Source: Rhynchopus euleeides (Eukaryota > Euglenozoa > Diplonemea > Diplonemida > Diplonemidae). Taken from it: DNA of 64,000 nt. The position numbers and the translations under genes are program-made. Shown piece by piece: positions 32,401-44,134 of this stretch (positions are counted from its first letter, which is position 1; every line of letters starts with the position of its first letter). Where the stretch lies: assembly GCA_963210315.1 (NCBI GenBank), contig OY723268.1, forward strand, positions 620,001 to 684,000. Direction: 5' to 3'. The notes beneath the pieces are model-generated. The model did not search any database. It saw only the letters and a list, made by a program, of their open reading frames with translations, and was not told the DNA's origin.

Positions 32401-32853
32401 CGCATCCACTGTGAAGCCCAGCCTCAGAGGCTGGGTCTTGAAGTGTTCCAACGATGGGCCTTGCTATGGCATGGGTATGGTATGGTTTTGCGTGCTGGGG
32501 TAGTGTCATAGAGGCTTGGCTCGACAGAGCTGCCAGCTGCACTGTCCCCATCAACTCCTCCTCAGAGGCTGGCTGCGCGCATGCGGGCCAGGTTTAATTT
32601 TGTTTTCGAGAAAGGTGTCAAAAGAGAGCAAAGGGCGTTGGTTAGCCCATGAGAACAGAGGACCCCACGGCAGTGTGCAGTGTTTTTTTTGCGGCCTGTG
32701 TGGTTGTCTTCGTCGTTTTTCTTCTGCGACCGGACATCCCCTTCTGGAGACACCGATCTACACTATGAACCGCTAGCTGATGCTGGAGCTTTCGGGAGCC
32801 TCTGCGAGTGGGTGGCCACGTTTTCTTTGGTGGACGCATCCTAAAGGAAATAA

Positions 32854-33991
32854 AACCCTGTGCCTGGAATTTTGACCGAGTTAGATAAAATTTTCAGTGC
32901 AATCCTTCAGCACCTCCCCCCTAGATTTTTAGGTTTTCTTGACCCAATGGTCGAAATCTGCGACATAGTGGAAATCCCGGGGACATGTCGAATTCGAAAA
33001 TTTTGGGTCAAAAAACCCCAGGGGGGACCCTTTGGTTTCACCCCCTGTTGGGGGGCCTGGTGGGCGTTCAGGTGAGCTGCGACCCTTGGTTCTGACAGAG
33101 TGCAGCAATGGTAATCAACCGTCGTGAACGTACTTTCGTGCCGGCATGGCTCTATTCATGGGCACCGTGGCATGTCGCCGCATCCGTTCCGATCACAAGT
33201 GCCAGAGGCAAATCAGGAGTCCTGGTCCAGTGCAGGCACCTGCGCTGCAGATACCCAAGGGACTGTTGTGCACAAAAATGCACACACAAGGACATCAACT
33301 GACCGAGGCAATGCAGCTCGCAGCCTATCGATTCGATTCGGGGCACAAGCCTCACGAGCTGGTCACGCGATACCACGTTACTCTGCGTGGCGTATTCCGT
33401 GCAGCCGAAATGGCTTGGGCAGCAGTGCACAGGGGACCTTCTGCTGCACTGCGACAGGACAACCCAAGCACGTGCCGCGTACATCCAGAGGTGAAGTTGG
33501 ATGAGGAAGATCAGTGGCTTCTGGGAGGAAGAGGGCGACCGCATCCACGTCGCGGATAACACACTCAGCACACGAGCGGGCGTTGCAAGAAATCCCCCAT
33601 GTGTAAACAGGGGAAATCGGGCTTTTAGGGGATCCTGGTCAGGAATAAAAATTTCCACACATATTTTTCGACTTCCTGAGGCCAAAAACCGGTGTTCCTG
33701 GACCCAGATGTGACATCTGGATGACATAATAAAAATCCAGAGTGCCTTAGAGGCGCGCGGGACATTTTTTTGGGGTTCGTGACTGGGGACCCCCTATTTT
33801 GGGGGATTTCCCGTAGGTGGAAAATGTCGATTTTCCAATTTTAAATCACTCTGGGGGCACCTGCGGGGCCATATTTTGCATTTTCAGACAGGGGACATAT
33901 ACCCTACAAACCCGATTTTCGGGTTTTTTGACCATTTTATGCCTTGTGCGAAAACGTGATATTTTTTGGACAAAATTCCAGGCACAGGGTT
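32854..33991. mobile_element. 1.14-kb MITE with TAA target duplication (PIF/Harbinger-like)
   Basis: Ends AACCCTGTGCCTGGAATTTT and AAAATTCCAGGCACAGGGTT, flanked by TAA on both sides (32851-32853, 33992-33994). A 3-bp TAA/TTA duplication is the known habit of PIF/Harbinger elements. No transposase inside. Confidence 0.55.
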
Positions 33992-33994
33992 TAA

Positions 33995-36275
33995 AGAAAT
34001 AAAGTGTGCGCAATCCTTCTGGACAGTGTGCGCAATCCTTCTGGAGCTGCGGCTTGGTGGGGAGATGGAAGGTTCTACTCTTGTTAGACATGTTAGAACC
34101 ACCGTGTTTGATATTTTTTTTGATTCGTACTCTGATTTGGTGGCACCGACAACCGCTACGGGGCGGGCACCGCCTGATCCGCTTTATGAGAAATCAGGAA
34201 GTGAGTCGGGACAGTTGCCGGAAGACAGAAAACTGGGGTTGGGCGCGTTTATTCAGACCACCACAAAACATCCCAAGCCGGCATCCTTCTCTCTCCATAT
34301 ATCGACCCCCAAGACAAGATAGGGGGGGAGTTCGTATGTTCTGCAACCTTGCACGCACACAGCAGATGCAGGAACTTCGATAGTAAACTGCAAATGGCCG
34401 GGGGTGGGGGGTGGGTGGGTCAATTGATTTTTCATAACCATCCACATCACCATCCAACCCATCAAGTCTCTGGGTGGGTGGGTCGGTGGGTGGGGGCAAA
34501 AAAACCCCCCCGTCTCAAAACGATGCCCGGCTTGAAAGATGGGCCGCGTTTAAGTTTTGAACTCTTCGGCGGGTTTGCGAGAATATACCCGAATAGGATG
34601 CTGTTCACTCTCTGTGCCACGCCGTTGTGGCAAACCTGTGCCGCCACCCAGCTGCTCCCGTGGCTATTTTCTGTCACACTCCGGTTGCGATCGTTGTTGT
34701 TGTTATTCTTAATGTGGTCTGGGTTAGCATCGCTGGCATCGCGCAGTGACCCCTCGACTACACACCGTGAGAACCGGAACCCGCTATCAATATCCTGCAT
34801 TTCTGAGCTGAAGGCACGCACACACCGGTGATGCACATGGAGAGATCCCATCCCATCCCAGCTGTGCATATTGGAACAGGGGGACTCGCCCCTTGAGGGC
34901 ACCGGAGTGCACCCACACGACACTGCAGGCAGTTCTATATAATCGGGCTGCCTTTGGGTGTGCCTAGTTTCCGGGGATGGGGGGGTGAGGGCGTGAAGCA
35001 AGCTACGATGATGGATAATCAAACATGAACTGACAACAGAACAGTACCTTTTTTCCCGTTTCTTCCTCATCAACCACCCCCACCCCCCTCCACACACACA
35101 CAGAGGGTTGAACAGCGCCCACTCCGCACCCCAGAACAGGCAGACTGGTCATTTCATTCTTGCTGTGTCACGTTGCGGTCAGTTTTGTGAGGCGGTTCAC
35201 CGTTCCTCACTTCTGCATTTCTGAGCGAGGGCCCTCCCCTGAGTTCCAAGGAATCTGGTTCACGCTGAAAAAAAAAGAGTTCGGCCAGCGGAGCAGAGCT
35301 ATTCCTAACTAGGGGTCCGGATTCCATGATTTTGAATTTCAGATTTTTCCTCTGTCTGGCGCGTTTTTTTTGCACTCTGTTTAGCGCGTTTTTTTTGCAC
35401 TGCAGGAAAAAAAATTCTGGTGAGGATTCACCGGAGTGGAGGGTGCTGAGGGGCTGAGCGGCTGGGGGGGTGCTGCCTGTGAGGGAGAAGATGCACCAAG
35501 CAAAGACACACGGCCCCGGAGGGGCCGTGTGTCTGTGTTCATTGGTGCATTCCTCCGCACCTCAGTGCACTCTACGACCTGCATGTCTACGGGGGTCTGA
35601 GCCCACATGGCAACCCCGAGTAAGGGGCGCAGACAGACACCCCATGGCCAAAATGACCCCGCCGCGATCCGCACAGATCCCAAATATTCAGAGGAACAGG
35701 GTTTTGAAAAACCTGTAAGTGGGGTCCCGCTGGGTGGGTGGTGTGGGTGGGCTGATTTCTGGCCTCCCAGTCACATCCTCCCTTCAGAAGTCCCTGAACC
35801 AGACCCACAGTTCATGGGTGAAACTTGACACGCACACCACCAAAATGACCCCACTACGATCCGCACGGAGCTCAAATATTGCAATAACGCCAGTCATGTG
35901 CGGCGATGCGGTCAGTTTTGAGCCCCCCAAATAGGTGCCTCAGTAGCGCGTTTTTTTTGTATCCGATTTCGGTCACCAGCCCCCCGGACCCCCAGATTTA
36001 GGAAAAGCCCTGCAGCGGAGGGAACACGTGAGTACGAACGAAGCTGGGGCCACCTCGGGGGGGAGGGGGGGGGGGGGGGGGATTCCTCACGAAGTGACGG
36101 ACATAAGGGGAGGTGCTTCTGACGAGGTGCCGTGCTCGACAGATACACCCGCCTTAAAAACTGGTTTCAACACACACAGAGCACACCACCCCACCCCACC
36201 TCCACGGCGCAAAGACATGCTGCACGAGGGAGAAGCCCAAGACACGCAGACCCCCCTACACACCACACCTTCTTT
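33995..36275. other. Intergenic, repeat fragments and hairpin
   Basis: No gene I can support with confidence. A minus-strand frame ending at 34462 has a plausible segment (VAQRVNSILFGYILANPP) and TATATAA at 34935, but no family. Repeats: GCGCGTTTTTTTTGCACT twice near 35360-35400 and again near 35945; CCACTACGATCCGCACGGAG near 35645, 35845 and, reversed, 39425. Confidence 0.4.
35485..35548. repeat. Hairpin with GACACACGGCCCC stem
   Basis: GACACACGGCCCC / GGGGCCGTGTGTC around a GGAG loop, extended by the outer pair ATGCACCAA / TTGGTGCAT. Could act in RNA or as a recombination hairpin; role unknown. Confidence 0.55.
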
Positions 36276-37157
36276 TCACACACCCCAGGTGAAGTCCGGT
36301 TTCCGCTTCTCGGTTGCAGAGTCGTCGAGGCACTGTTCCCGCTCGATGTCATCCCTGTCCTCCCCCTCCCTCCCGCCCCTGAGGATGCAGAAGAAGCCGA
36401 GCAGAACCGCCATCACCGTCAAACCCCCGAGGCAGATTGCCGCAATCGCAGCAAGCTCTGTGGACCTCGATATCCCATCCTTTGTGGAGGGGATTGGGCG
36501 GCAGACATGCCGGCTCACCCCGTCAACGGTGGCGGTGGCACGGGAGTACCCCGCAGAGCACGCCAGGACAAGGCACGCGCCCCGATCTGTCACAACACTG
36601 TTCGCCGCCTCCGGCGCGCACTGCGACGACGCAGTCCCTTCGGCGGAGGAAAGCCTCGCCTCCACCCCGACGGTGGAGGCGTTCGACACACCTGTTTCGT
36701 TCGCATACTCCACAAACAGGCCCGCCACAATGGCCTGCACACGGGACACCTCAAAGTCGTAGAGAAGCATCGGGGCAGACAGGTCCAGGCCCAGGGTGTA
36801 GGGCGCGCAGAGAGAGGACCAGCCGGGGATGTCGATGCCTCTCCGGGAGAACTCCAGCTGCATCGCGCTGTTGATGCGTGTCTCGGAGAGCGGCGAGATG
36901 GGGCACGGCGCAGGTGCCCCTGGGAGTTCCACCAGGAGGGTAAGCCTCACGGTCCCCTGGGTGCCCGGGCTGCAGAAAGGGCCGCGGTGCGCACCCCCCG
37001 CCCCGCAGTCGCACCGCGAGTCGACGCACCGCGCCCCCGGCGCTCCGTAGGTCTGGCAGTCGCCATCACGCTTGCAGTACATCGCAGTGGCAGAGGCAGC
37101 AGGCAACATAAGGGACGCTGTGGCAACCGCTGCGGCCAGCCCGACTATCCCCCGCAT
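36276..37157 (-). CDS. Type I membrane protein with EGF-like Cys-rich N-terminus
   Basis: ATG 37157, TGA 36276, 293 residues. Signal peptide VGLAAAVATASLMLPAASA; then an EGF-like module (MYCKRDGDCQTYG, ARCVDSRCDCGAG, FCSPG); a ~170-residue extracellular region with paired Cys and NxT/NxS sites (NETG, NAST); a single membrane helix (IAAICLGGLTVMAVLLGFFC); and a short charged tail (EGEDRDDIEREQ). Likely a cell-surface receptor or adhesion protein. An A-rich TATA-like run (ATAAAAAAAAA) lies about 70 bp upstream. The ligand is unknown. Confidence 0.75.
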   Translation of the reverse strand: MRGIVGLAAAVATASLMLPAASATAMYCKRDGDCQTYGAPGARCVDSRCDCGAGGAHRGPFCSPGTQGTVRLTLLVELPGAPAPCPISPLSETRINSAMQLEFSRRGIDIPGWSSLCAPYTLGLDLSAPMLLYDFEVSRVQAIVAGLFVEYANETGVSNASTVGVEARLSSAEGTASSQCAPEAANSVVTDRGACLVLACSAGYSRATATVDGVSRHVCRPIPSTKDGISRSTELAAIAAICLGGLTVMAVLLGFFCILRGGREGEDRDDIEREQCLDDSATEKRKPDFTWGV

Positions 37158-37263
37158 TTTTGGGAGGGGGGGTATGTGAGGTGGGGCGGTGTGGAAGCGT
37201 GCTGGGGGGAGATAGATCTTTTTTTTTATCGTATCAGATGGATCGGACAGGTCGTGTGAGACA

Positions 37264-39428
37264 AAAAAGTGTCACTTCAACTCTGCCGCTCTTTCTCTAC
37301 TGTTGATACTTCGTTTGATGCGTTGACGCTTCCACACACACTTACAAACCCACTTGCCTGATGAAGGGGGTGGTGTGTAGAGCACGTTTGGCAGAGCTGA
37401 ATGACACTTTCCGCGCGAAAGTCGTGTGCGTAAGACAAAAAAAAAAGCTCCGGCTGGGGAAAGAAAGGGAGAGCGTGAGAGCGTGAGAGAGTGTGGGGGT
37501 GGGGTGGGGTGATGGGTAGAGTCGGGCGTTCACCCTTGTGGGGGCAGAGAATATAAAGCCTCGAGCAGAAGCAGGGATGTGGGTGTGGGTGTGTGGCTCT
37601 CCTCTCACAGAAAGGAAGAGGGTTTCTCTTCGGAACGCTTCGCGATTGCGCCCAAAGAGAGAGAGAGAGGGGGGGCGGGGGGGGGGGGGGGGGCGGTCTC
37701 ACGGCTTCCTGGAGTGTTGTGCGTGGGAGTATGGCAGCGGAGGCAGGCAACAGAGGCTCGGGTGTAAGCTGCCTGCCTGTGCAAACACGTGGAAAAGGCG
37801 CGTTTCTTTGGCAAACACAATGCACAGCAAAGGAGCTGCATGTCCTACCGTTGCAGCTGATGCAACTCGAGAGGGCCGGGTGGGGGAGGGGACTCTGCAC
37901 CTGGCTCCGCATGTCTCCGCTAATCCGAAGGGAGGAGAAGAACTGGCGGGTGATGCGTCGATCGCAAGAACACCCCATCGACGACGTGGGATATTTTCTT
38001 CCGTTCTGAGGGCATGCCGTGCCCTGTCTTGTCAGGAGCTGCTTGGTCAGAAACAACACCCGACCCTCAATCGATCCCACCCAAATTCTTCACAGTGCAC
38101 AAGCAAGCTTGTTGGGCGAACCACCGGACGGCAAAAAAAAGCAGCAACCGTGGGGTGTATCCGATTGTTCAATCCATTCCACCACCACCCGCCTCCAATT
38201 CTTTCAACGTTTCTCCGGGAGAATATTCGCAAGACCAGGCTCTCCCTCCCTCCCTCCCTCCCTCCCCCCCTCTCGTGTACTGAAGTGTGATATCCCTGTA
38301 TCGAAGACACCCGCACCCCAAGGGGGTCGTCTACTTAACTACGCGGGGACGTGGCCCGGTAGGCTCCCCTTGTTTGAGAGAGGAGCTGCTCTGGTGGGGT
38401 GAGGGAAGTGCCACAGGAGGAGGAGAGGGAGCAGGCGAACGGTGACGCGCTACGGGAGGAGGGGGGGTTGAGGGAGGCCCGCAAGCCTGAGGGCGCCATG
38501 CACGGGCAGAGGAAGAGGCGCCTGAACGGGGCCTTGGGGGGTAGACTGCGTCAACGGACACGCCGTTGGGAGGGGAGGTAGTAGCAGAGGGTGCGGCCGG
38601 GTCAGCGGCGCCCAGGTCAGCGTCAGCGATGGGGATCACGGAATCGACCCTCGGCCTCTGGGCAGGCAGTACCGGGGTAGAACCGGTATGCGCCTCGAAG
38701 GCGGCGTGCTTCAGCTGCGCCACGGCGGGGATGGACGGCCGGGTGCCGTTGGGTGAGACCCTCCCACGAGACTGCATCAAGTGGCGGTGGGGTGAGCCCG
38801 GGGAGCACACGGTGTAGGCCAGCCCCTTCAGCACAGCTGGAGGGGTGGCGGGCTCGGGGACAGCGGTACACGGGGTTGCCTCAGGAAGGGCTGAGGCACA
38901 GGCACATGGGGTGGCGGGGCGGAGGGGAGTGCCTCCACATGCGTCACGTGCGGCAGTGGGGTGCAGGGGATGGCTTCCACAGGGCTGCAGAGGCAGGCGC
39001 GGTCGCCTCTGGGGAGGACGGGGTCGTAGTCACAGGGGGCGTCGGGATAGAGGTACGCACACCACGTGGATCTTCATAAATTAGTGGAGACACACACCGA
39101 GCACTTGCTCTTGATGTGATCTCCACTGTCACACTCGCCCTCCCACCGCCGTCGAGGTTGATGGGATTCACCGAGCCTGCCGCAATCTCGACGCCCACCT
39201 CCCCAGAGCCCAGGTGTCGAGACATCATTACTTCCCAGAACCGCATGCAATTGATTTTTACGCACACGACTTTCGCGCGGAAAGTGTCATTCAGCTCTGC
39301 CAAACGTGCTCTACACACCACCCCCTTCATCAGGCAAGTGGGTTTGTAAGTGTGTGTGGAAGCGTCAACGCATCAAACGAAGTATCAACAGTAGAGAAAG
39401 AGCGGCAGAGTTGAAGTGACACTTTTTG
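37264..39428. mobile_element. 2.16-kb element with ~178-bp terminal inverted repeats
   Basis: 37264-37440 and 39250-39428 are inverted copies, almost identical, starting AAAAAGTGTCACTTCAACTC and reaching CGAAAGTCGTGTGCGTAA. They include CCTGATGAAGGGGGTGGTGT and AGAGCACGTTTGGCAGAGCT. The interior has a minus-strand frame beginning just inside the right repeat. A related single copy is at 9945-10087. No clear target duplication. Confidence 0.65.
38944..39246 (-). CDS. Possible reading frame inside the 2.16-kb element
   Basis: ATG 39246 (MRFWEVMMSRHLGSGEVGVE) lies 4 bp inside the right terminal repeat; stop at 38944; 100 residues. The second half is Pro/Thr/Ser rich (PTPPVTTTPSSPEATAPAS). A further minus-strand frame downstream (38331-38834) is also Pro/Ser rich and could be a later exon. 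The repeat would serve as its promoter. No family recognised. Confidence 0.35.
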   Translation of the reverse strand: MRFWEVMMSRHLGSGEVGVEIAAGSVNPINLDGGGRASVTVEITSRASARCVSPLIYEDPRGVRTSIPTPPVTTTPSSPEATAPASAALWKPSPAPHCRT

Positions 39429-39934
39429 AGCTCCGTGCGGATCGTAGTGGGGCCCATCAAATGCGTATGTGTTGCAGGGCCAGAGAGCCTAGAGCCCACG
39501 GCGGCTACTTCCACAATGTTCCCATGCTGCGTCAGTTGAGTGCGGTGAGTTGAGGCCCGTACAGCTGTAGTGGGGGGCAACCTCTCTCCGAGCTTGAAAA
39601 ATCCTTTGCATGCGACTCCGGAAATGAGCGATTGGCAGCATATCTTTTCCGTTGAATCGCTGCCTCCTGAACACAGAAGGGAAAGGCCTCATGAGGGTGA
39701 GGCATGCTGAGACGCCTCCTGCTGAGCCACACATCATGGCTCAGAGAAGCAACCGAGAAGGGGTAGTGCAAGAGAGAAGAAGAAGAAGAAGAGGCACAGA
39801 GTGTTGACTCCTGTTGCCCAACCAACAGCACTGCAGAATCGTGCAACCAGGCAGCTCTCAGCGGCAGAGGGCAACGCAACACACCCCCTGATGCAGCCCT
39901 CAACGCAACACGATGCGTGGGCACACGATTTCAT

Positions 39935-41265
39935 CTAATGACGTGCAGAAGCAAGTACCTCGCGGTCTTCCCTCAGGCTGCGGTCTGCGTACACCAGTGA
40001 GTCCCCATCTTGTTGAACTGCGGCAAGAACGATCTCACGATCTCCTTTCAGGCTGTCGTCTGCGTACTGGAGTGAGTACCCACGTTGTTGAACTGCAGCA
40101 AGAACGATCTCACGATCTCCCTTCAGGCTGTCGTCTGCGTACTCGAGTGAATACCCATCTTGTTGAACTGCAGCAAGAACGATCTCACGATCTCTCTTCA
40201 AGTTGTCGTCTGCGTACTGGAGTGAGTACCCATGTTGTTGAACTGCAGCAAGAACGATCTCACGATCTCCCTTCAGGCTGTCGTCTGCGTACTCGAGTGA
40301 GTACCCATTATGCTGAACTGCAGCAAGAACGAACTCACGATCTCCCTTCAGGCTGTCGTCTGCAGACTCGAGTGAGTGCCCATCTTGTTGAACTGCAGCA
40401 AGAACGATCTCACGATCTCCCTTCAGGCTGTCGTCTGCGTACATGAGTGAGTGCCCATTTTGTTGAACTGCAGCAAGAACGAACTCACGATCTCCCTTCA
40501 GGCTGTCGTCTGCGTACACGAATGAGCACCCGCGTTGTTGAACTGCAGCAAGAACAAACTCACGATCTCCCTTCAGGCTGTCGTCTGCGTACATGAGTGA
40601 GTGCCCATTTTGTTGAACTGCAGCAAGAACGAACTCACGATCTCCCTTCAGGCTGTCGTCTGCGTACACGAATGAGCACCCGCGTTGTTGAACTGCAGCA
40701 AGAACGAACTCACGATCTCCCTTCAGGCTGTCGTCTGCGTACTTGAGTGAGTACCCATCGTGTTGAACTGCAGCAAGAATGAACTCACGATCTCCCTTCA
40801 GGCTGTCGTCTGCGTAGTGGAGTGAGTCCCCATCTTGTTGAAATGCAGCAAGACCTATCTCACGATCTCCTTTCAGGCTGTCGTCTGCGTACTGGAGTGA
40901 GCACCCATCTTGTTGAACTGCAGCAAGAACGATCTCACGATCTCTCTTCAAGTTGTCGTCTGCGTACTGGAGTGAGTACCCATGTTGTTGAACTGCAGCA
41001 AGAACGATCTCACGATCTCCCTTCAGGCTGTCGTCTGCGTACTCGAGTGAGTACCCATTATGCTGAACTGCAGCAAGAACGAACTCACGATCTCCCTTCA
41101 GGCTGTCGTCTGCAGACTCGAGTGAGTGCCCATCTTGTTGAACTGCAGCAAGAACGTATTGATTTTGTTTATAGACTGACTCATCCAGAGGATCCAGGGA
41201 GCCCAGCGCAATTGCCAGACCCCCCAGACGGCCAGAAGACGCCGGTCTTCGCCGGGGCGGACCCA
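39935..41265 (-). pseudogene. Duplicated DUF4116 repeat array, detached 3' part
   Basis: About 16 units of a 25-residue (75-bp) repeat, pattern D(S/N)LKGDRE(I/F)VLAAVQQ.G.SL.YAD, ending REVLASARH. The frame is open upstream past 41160 into non-repeat sequence and then a TAG near 41265, with no ATG; it therefore has no start of its own. Units at about 40575-40880 are the same, in the same order, as those at 42015-42330, so this block includes a tandem copy of the tail of the upstream gene. It would be the true C-terminus if the 41.2-42.0 kb insert were spliced or absent. Confidence 0.65.
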
Positions 41266-41989
41266 GCTAAAAGCTAACAGCAAGAACAGCAATAAAAAGG
41301 GAGAGCGTGCTCCTATCTCTGTGGGCTGGCGGGAAAAGGCTAAAAGGTAGAAAGGAAGGAAGCAATGTGCAACAAAATACGATTAATGCACTCGTTTGTT
41401 AACACCGCGCCGGTCGCATAATGCTGCGGTCGGATGAACGATTGACTGATCAACTCCAACCCAGTGGGCGTAAAAAGGAGAAGACGGGAACAACGGCTGG
41501 TCTAAACAGGACGAACGGACACTCACCACCACAGGGTATTCCAGAGGCGTTCCTGGTCGCGGCTCGACTGGTCGAACAACAGGTGACGGGCAAAAGATCG
41601 TGGTGAAAAAGAACTAAAAGTAGGAAGGCGAAGGAAGGCAAAGCCGGGGGATCCACGTGTGCGTTAAACTTGTCCCACGTGCGCGTGTGCGGTAAACTTG
41701 TCCCACGCGCCCCGGTGAAAAACACGTAACACGGTTGCCGCCCACAGTTTCTTCTGGCCACGCGGCGCGCTTCATGAGCGCCGCGTGCCGCCTGACTGGT
41801 CTTAGCGGCCTAAGCGAAACACCGGGTCTCCAGAGGGATACATCCAGCCTACACGCAATGCGCTACCTTAAGCCAAAGCGTGCAGCGTAGCTTACCTCAA
41901 CGGTCTGTTCGCAAAGGCCCCCAGGGTTCACCACGTGGAGGTGCCAGCCGTAGTCGCCAGGTCCGCTCCCCTGACGACCCATCACCCCT
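41157..41989. other. ~830-bp insert splitting the DUF4116 array
   Basis: Unrelated sequence between two occurrences of GAACTGCAGCAAGAACG (41140-41156 and 41990-42006). Purine-rich, with TAAACTTGTCCCACG twice near 41665 and 41695. No gene or clear terminal repeat. Could be an insertion, an intron or an assembly join. Confidence 0.55.
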
Positions 41990-43103
41990 GAACTGCAGCA
42001 AGAACGATCTCACGATCTCCCTTCAGGCTGTCGTCTGCGTACATGAGTGAGTGCCCATTTTGTTGAACTGCAGCAAGAACGAACTCACGATCTCCCTTCA
42101 GGCTGTCGTCTGCGTACACGAATGAGCACCCGCGTTGTTGAACTGCAGCAAGAACGAACTCACGATCTCCCTTCAGGCTGTCGTCTGCGTACTTGAGTGA
42201 GTACCCATCGTGTTGAACTGCAGCAAGAATGAACTCACGATCTCCCTTCAGGCTGTCGTCTGCGTAGTGGAGTGAGTCCCCATCTTGTTGAAATGCAGCA
42301 AGACCTATCTCACGATCTCCTTTCAGGCTGTCGTCTGCGTACATGAGTGAGTACCCACGTTGTTGAACTGCTGCAAGAACTATCTCACGATCTCCTTTCA
42401 GGCTGTCGTCTGCGTACTGGAGTGAGCACCCATCTTGTTGAACTGCAGCAAGAACGATCTCACGATCTCCCTTCAGGCTGTCGTCTGCGTACTGGAGTGA
42501 GAACCCACGTTGTTGAACTGCAGCAAGAACGATCTCACGATCGCCTTTCAGGCTGTTGTCTGCGTACTTGAGTGAACGGCCTTGTTGTTGAACTGCAGCA
42601 AGAACGATCTCACGATCTCCCTTCAGGCTGTCGTCTGCGTACTGGAGTGAACGGCCCTGTTGTTGAACTGCTGCATGAACAAGTTGACGATCGCCCTTCA
42701 CGGAGGTGTGCGCATGTTTGAACCACTCTGGCACTCCTTCCCCCTCATCCTCGTCCGTCAACTCCCGAACGGCTTGAAGGACCTCATCGCGTGTCGTCAC
42801 CCACAGCGGGACCTGCCACAGTTGCTTCTCCCCCTTGTGCACCGCAGCGAGGTGACGGTCGGGACAGAGGGTGACGTGAACCACGCATCCGGCTTCGACA
42901 CCTGCATGGCTGCACAGAGGCTCGTCGTCGCACACCGCTTTGCCCCCCACCGACAGATGCATGTCCTCTTCCTCCACACCATCAGGGTAGCGGAACGCCT
43001 CGCCTGCTTCGAGCTTCAGCCTTTCGGGCTTCTCGTCCATCCCCATGTCGACAGCGCGCGTCACGCCTGTCGCCGCATCCGTCAGGAACACCTCCATAAC
43101 CAT
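41982..43103 (-). CDS. Ubiquitin-like domain fused to DUF4116 repeats
   Basis: Start chosen at ATG 43103 (MVMEVFLTDAATG) because CTATCTTTTCACAG just upstream is an excellent 3' splice site. Residues ~1-80 have a ubiquitin-like beta-grasp pattern: MEVFL..., then EEEDMHLSVGGKAVCDD, then AGVEAGCVVHVTL, matching the order and spacing of ubiquitin strands. After a linker (VREL-TDEDEGEGVPEWF) come about ten 25-residue units (DDSLKGDREIVLAAVQQ.G.SLQYA), i.e. DUF4116 domains of two units each. The frame ends AAVQG-stop at 41982, right at the insert, so the natural C-terminus is probably in 39935-41160. DUF4116 is of unknown function and expands by recombination in protists. Confidence 0.75.
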   Translation of the reverse strand: MVMEVFLTDAATGVTRAVDMGMDEKPERLKLEAGEAFRYPDGVEEEDMHLSVGGKAVCDDEPLCSHAGVEAGCVVHVTLCPDRHLAAVHKGEKQLWQVPLWVTTRDEVLQAVRELTDEDEGEGVPEWFKHAHTSVKGDRQLVHAAVQQQGRSLQYADDSLKGDREIVLAAVQQQGRSLKYADNSLKGDREIVLAAVQQRGFSLQYADDSLKGDREIVLAAVQQDGCSLQYADDSLKGDREIVLAAVQQRGYSLMYADDSLKGDREIGLAAFQQDGDSLHYADDSLKGDREFILAAVQHDGYSLKYADDSLKGDREFVLAAVQQRGCSFVYADDSLKGDREFVLAAVQQNGHSLMYADDSLKGDREIVLAAVQG

Positions 43104-44134
43104 GCCTGTGAAAAGATAGCAGCGCCCTGCAGGGTGGTGTGGCTCTGTGTGTGTGTTGCAGTCAATCAGGAGGGGGTGTTCTTCTTTTGCTCCGATTTCC
43201 ACCTGACATGATCTGGGTTTTGGCAGTGTTGTTGGCCAAAACAAAAAACCCCGCGATGTGGCCAAATCAGCTGGTGTGTGAAAAGAAACGCCGTGATTTT
43301 GCCCAAACACTGTCGACAGCGAAGACCTTCACTCCCCACCTCACCGAAACGACCTTGGGTGTTAGTGCCCCCCCCCCCCCAGTGTTGGATAAATACAGGG
43401 GTCTGGCGGGAAACATACAGACCGTCGAAAAATACATCAGTCCTATTCGTGGTAATTTACCCCCCCCCCCTTATATTACCCCCTTTTTCGGAAATTTTGG
43501 GTTCAGGCCCCAGAAACTTGGTAATTTACCCCCCCCCCCCTTTGGCTGGGGGGGTGGGGGGAAAATACCCATTTTTTGGCTGGTCGGGGGGTAAATTTAC
43601 CCCCTCCGCTGGGTGGTGGGGGGGTAATTTACCACCCCCTTTGCCTGGTAGGGGGGTAAATTACCCCCCCTACCTGGTGAGAGGGGGTAAATTTACCCCC
43701 CTACCAGGCTCAGGGGGGTAAATTACCCCCCTGGCCCTCCCCAGCAAAGGGGGGGTGATTTGTTCCCGCTCTTACTGGGGGGGGGGGGTAATTTGCCCCC
43801 TCACGGTGGGCTAATGAAAAAGTGATCACTATTTTGTGCACTATAAATTGCCACTATATAGTGACAACTTACTGAACACATAGTACTATATGGAAATGGG
43901 ATAGTGACTAATGTTTCCGACTCACTCGACACATACTGGACACAATCTAAATTATAGTGGACACATAGTGACAAATAGTGGACATGTCAACTATTATAGT
44001 CGACATGTAAGTAAAATAGTCGCATGTCCACTATAATAGTGACTATAATAGTGGACATGCGACTATTATAGTCACTATAATAGTCGACATGTCACTAAAA
44101 TAGTGACTATTATAGTGGACATGCGACTATAATA

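Noticed and set aside
40822..42571. Plus-strand frames with VELQQERSHDLPSGCRLRT units
   Set aside because: Antisense of the DUF4116 array.
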